Assembly (NCBI RefSeq): GCF_000423945.1
Contig: NZ_AUIY01000001.1
Location: forward strand, 186,001 to 250,000
Origin: Butyrivibrio sp. XPD2002
GTDB lineage: Bacteria; Bacillota; Clostridia; Lachnospirales; Lachnospiraceae
Direction of reading: 5' to 3'
DNA length: 64,000 nt
Shown here: positions 62,766 through 64,000 of the stretch, piece by piece
Numbering within the stretch: the stretch's first letter is position 1
How the letters are laid out: every line of letters starts with the position of its first letter
Notes under the pieces: model-generated
Database searches by the model: none
Seen by the model: the letters and a program-made list of their open reading frames with translations, nothing else
Told to the model about the DNA's origin: nothing
Made by a program: the position numbers and the translations under genes

Positions 62766-64000
62766 TTACCCCTTCCATCTGTTTTTTAGCTGATTCTGCA
62801 GCTTATACAAAGTATTTAAGGCATCCATAGGCGTAAGATTTGAAATATCGATCTCCTCTAAGTCTCTCAAAACATCCTCATCCTTCACTGTGTCAAAGAG
62901 AGACATCTGTGAAAGGTCAACGGTGTCATAATGTTTAACCGTTGATTTTTTACTGCTATTTTGATTAACTGTTATCCCCTGAACTTTTTCTGTTATATCA
63001 TTATCGGATAATTCCTCGGCAATAGCCTTTGCCCTGTCTATTACCATATCCGGTATTCCCGCAAGACGTGCAACCTGAATACCATAGCTCTTATCAGCGC
63101 CGCCCTTTATGATCTTGTGAAGAAATACTATGTCATCACCCTTTTCCTTAACGGCGATGCAATAATTGTTTACATTATCGATTTTGCCCTCAAGCTCTGT
63201 GAGCTCGTGATAGTGAGTAGCAAAAAGTGTTCTTGCTCCAAGGAGCTTTCTGTTACTGATGTGCTCAATAACAGCCCATGCAATAGAAAGTCCGTCATAG
63301 GTTGATGTTCCTCTTCCGATCTCATCGAGAATAAGAAGAGATTTTGAGGTAGCATTTCTTAAAATGTTGGCAACCTCATTCATCTCAACCATGAAGGTAC
63401 TCTGTCCGCTTCCAAGGTCATCGGAAGCACCGACTCTTGTAAATATTCTGTCCACAACGCCGATCTGTGCTGACTCTGCAGGAACAAAGCTTCCTATCTG
63501 CGCCATAAGAACAATAAGCGCTGTCTGTCTCATGAAGGTAGACTTACCTGCCATGTTGGGACCTGTAATGATTGCAATAGCATGCTTCTTATCATCAAGG
63601 AACGTATCGTTTGAGATGAACATATCTGTTCTATCCAGCATCTGCTCGATTACAGGGTGACGTCCTCCTGTGATCTTTAGTGTTCCTTTATCGGAAAGAA
63701 CAGGTTTTGTATAGTGATTCCTCTCAGCAACATAGGCAAGTGAGCAATATACATCAAGAAGAGCCACGCCCTTGGCGGTCTCCTGTATACGCTCAATCTC
63801 CATTGAGATGGAATCCCTGATCTTGCAGAACATCTCATATTCGAGGTTGTTCAGCTTATCCTGTGCATTAAGGATTGTATCTTCAAGCTCCTTAAGCTCA
63901 GGAGTTGTGTATCTCTCACAATTTGTAAGAGTCTGTTTTCTTATAAAGTAATCCGGAACCTTATCCTTAAAGGAATTGGTAACCTCGAAGGAATAACCGA
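62766..64000 (-). CDS. mutS: DNA mismatch repair protein MutS, 5' part outside window
   Basis: The frame is open to base 64000, so about 411 C-terminal residues are present. The connector/lever region (GYSFEVTNSFKDKV, ELKELEDTILNAQDKL) leads into the ABC-type ATPase with Walker A GPNMAGKSTFMRQ, FVPAESA, Q-loop-like GSGQSTFMVEMNEVANIL, Walker B LLILDEIGRGTSTYDG and THYHEL. The end LYKLQNQLKNRWKG is family typical. It recognises mismatches and recruits MutL, which is encoded next. Confidence 0.96.
   Translation of the reverse strand, partial: GYSFEVTNSFKDKVPDYFIRKQTLTNCERYTTPELKELEDTILNAQDKLNNLEYEMFCKIRDSISMEIERIQETAKGVALLDVYCSLAYVAERNHYTKPVLSDKGTLKITGGRHPVIEQMLDRTDMFISNDTFLDDKKHAIAIITGPNMAGKSTFMRQTALIVLMAQIGSFVPAESAQIGVVDRIFTRVGASDDLGSGQSTFMVEMNEVANILRNATSKSLLILDEIGRGTSTYDGLSIAWAVIEHISNRKLLGARTLFATHYHELTELEGKIDNVNNYCIAVKEKGDDIVFLHKIIKGGADKSYGIQVARLAGIPDMVIDRAKAIAEELSDNDITEKVQGITVNQNSSKKSTVKHYDTVDLSQMSLFDTVKDEDVLRDLEEIDISNLTPMDALNTLYKLQNQLKNRWKG

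Noticed and set aside
62766..63833. MutS as a truncated 355-residue gene starting at 63833
   Set aside because: The frame stays open to the window edge and reads typical MutS lever-domain sequence, so it is a full gene cut by the window.

Overview
This 64 kb window is a chromosomal segment of a low-to-moderate-GC Firmicute, most likely a Lachnospiraceae member close to Butyrivibrio or Pseudobutyrivibrio. Supporting signs are the gene order (radical SAM/DUF2344/RNase G/rplU/prp/rpmA/obgE; mreBCD/PBP2/rodA/mgsA), the N-terminally extended L27 with its Prp protease, the pyrophosphate-type phosphofructokinase, secreted BspA-like leucine-rich proteins and a plant-polysaccharide gene set. The genus is inferred, not proven. 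No rRNA, tRNA, CRISPR array, insertion sequence or prophage was seen.

Layout. 1-7.9 kb (+): a translation and RNA-processing run, from a B12/radical SAM protein cut by the window edge, through DUF2344, RNase G, an L21 leader, L21, Prp, L27, ObgE, YhbY, NadD and YqeK to RsfS. 8-9.4 kb: lexA diverging from a YneA-like SOS division inhibitor, with a cluster of SOS boxes between them. 9.5-14 kb (+): DUF5692-type membrane protein, large Fe-S/FAD oxidoreductase and orphan HypA, followed by a nested hairpin. 14-21.7 kb: PPi-phosphofructokinase, an XerS-like recombinase (-), DUF975, SGNH hydrolase, oligoendopeptidase F (-), malic enzyme. 21.7-27.4 kb (+): FadR-type GntR regulator, a three-gene sugar ABC importer and mannonate dehydratase, read as a hexuronate or aldouronate uptake unit. 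27.5-40.5 kb: accessory secreted and signalling genes: two-repeat lipoprotein, AraC regulator diverging from a GH127 arabinofuranosidase, LRR protein, TPR/DUF2971 protein, TPR/HD-GYP protein, class B sortase and a transglutaminase-fold protein that has lost its catalytic residues.

40.6-64 kb (nearly all -): a YfbR-like 5'-nucleotidase and an adenosine-deaminase/SLOG-like fusion, a cytidylate-kinase-like protein, RluA-family synthase, LspA, AroB, SepF, a HlyD-like protein, a small P-loop protein, D-Ala-D-Ala carboxypeptidase, MgsA, RodA, PBP2, MreD, MreC, MreB, RadC, a methionine gamma-lyase-family protein, MiaA, MutL and the 3' part of MutS. The mre/pbp2/rodA/dac block is the lateral wall elongation machinery; mutS-mutL-miaA is the usual mismatch repair and tRNA modification cluster.

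The items most worth a second look are the YfbR plus deaminase/SLOG-like pair, which could act together on purine (deoxy)nucleotides; the DUF5692/oxidoreductase/HypA trio; the multi-box SOS promoter; the pseudo-transglutaminase; and a methylglyoxal synthase in which Ser replaces the catalytic Asp.
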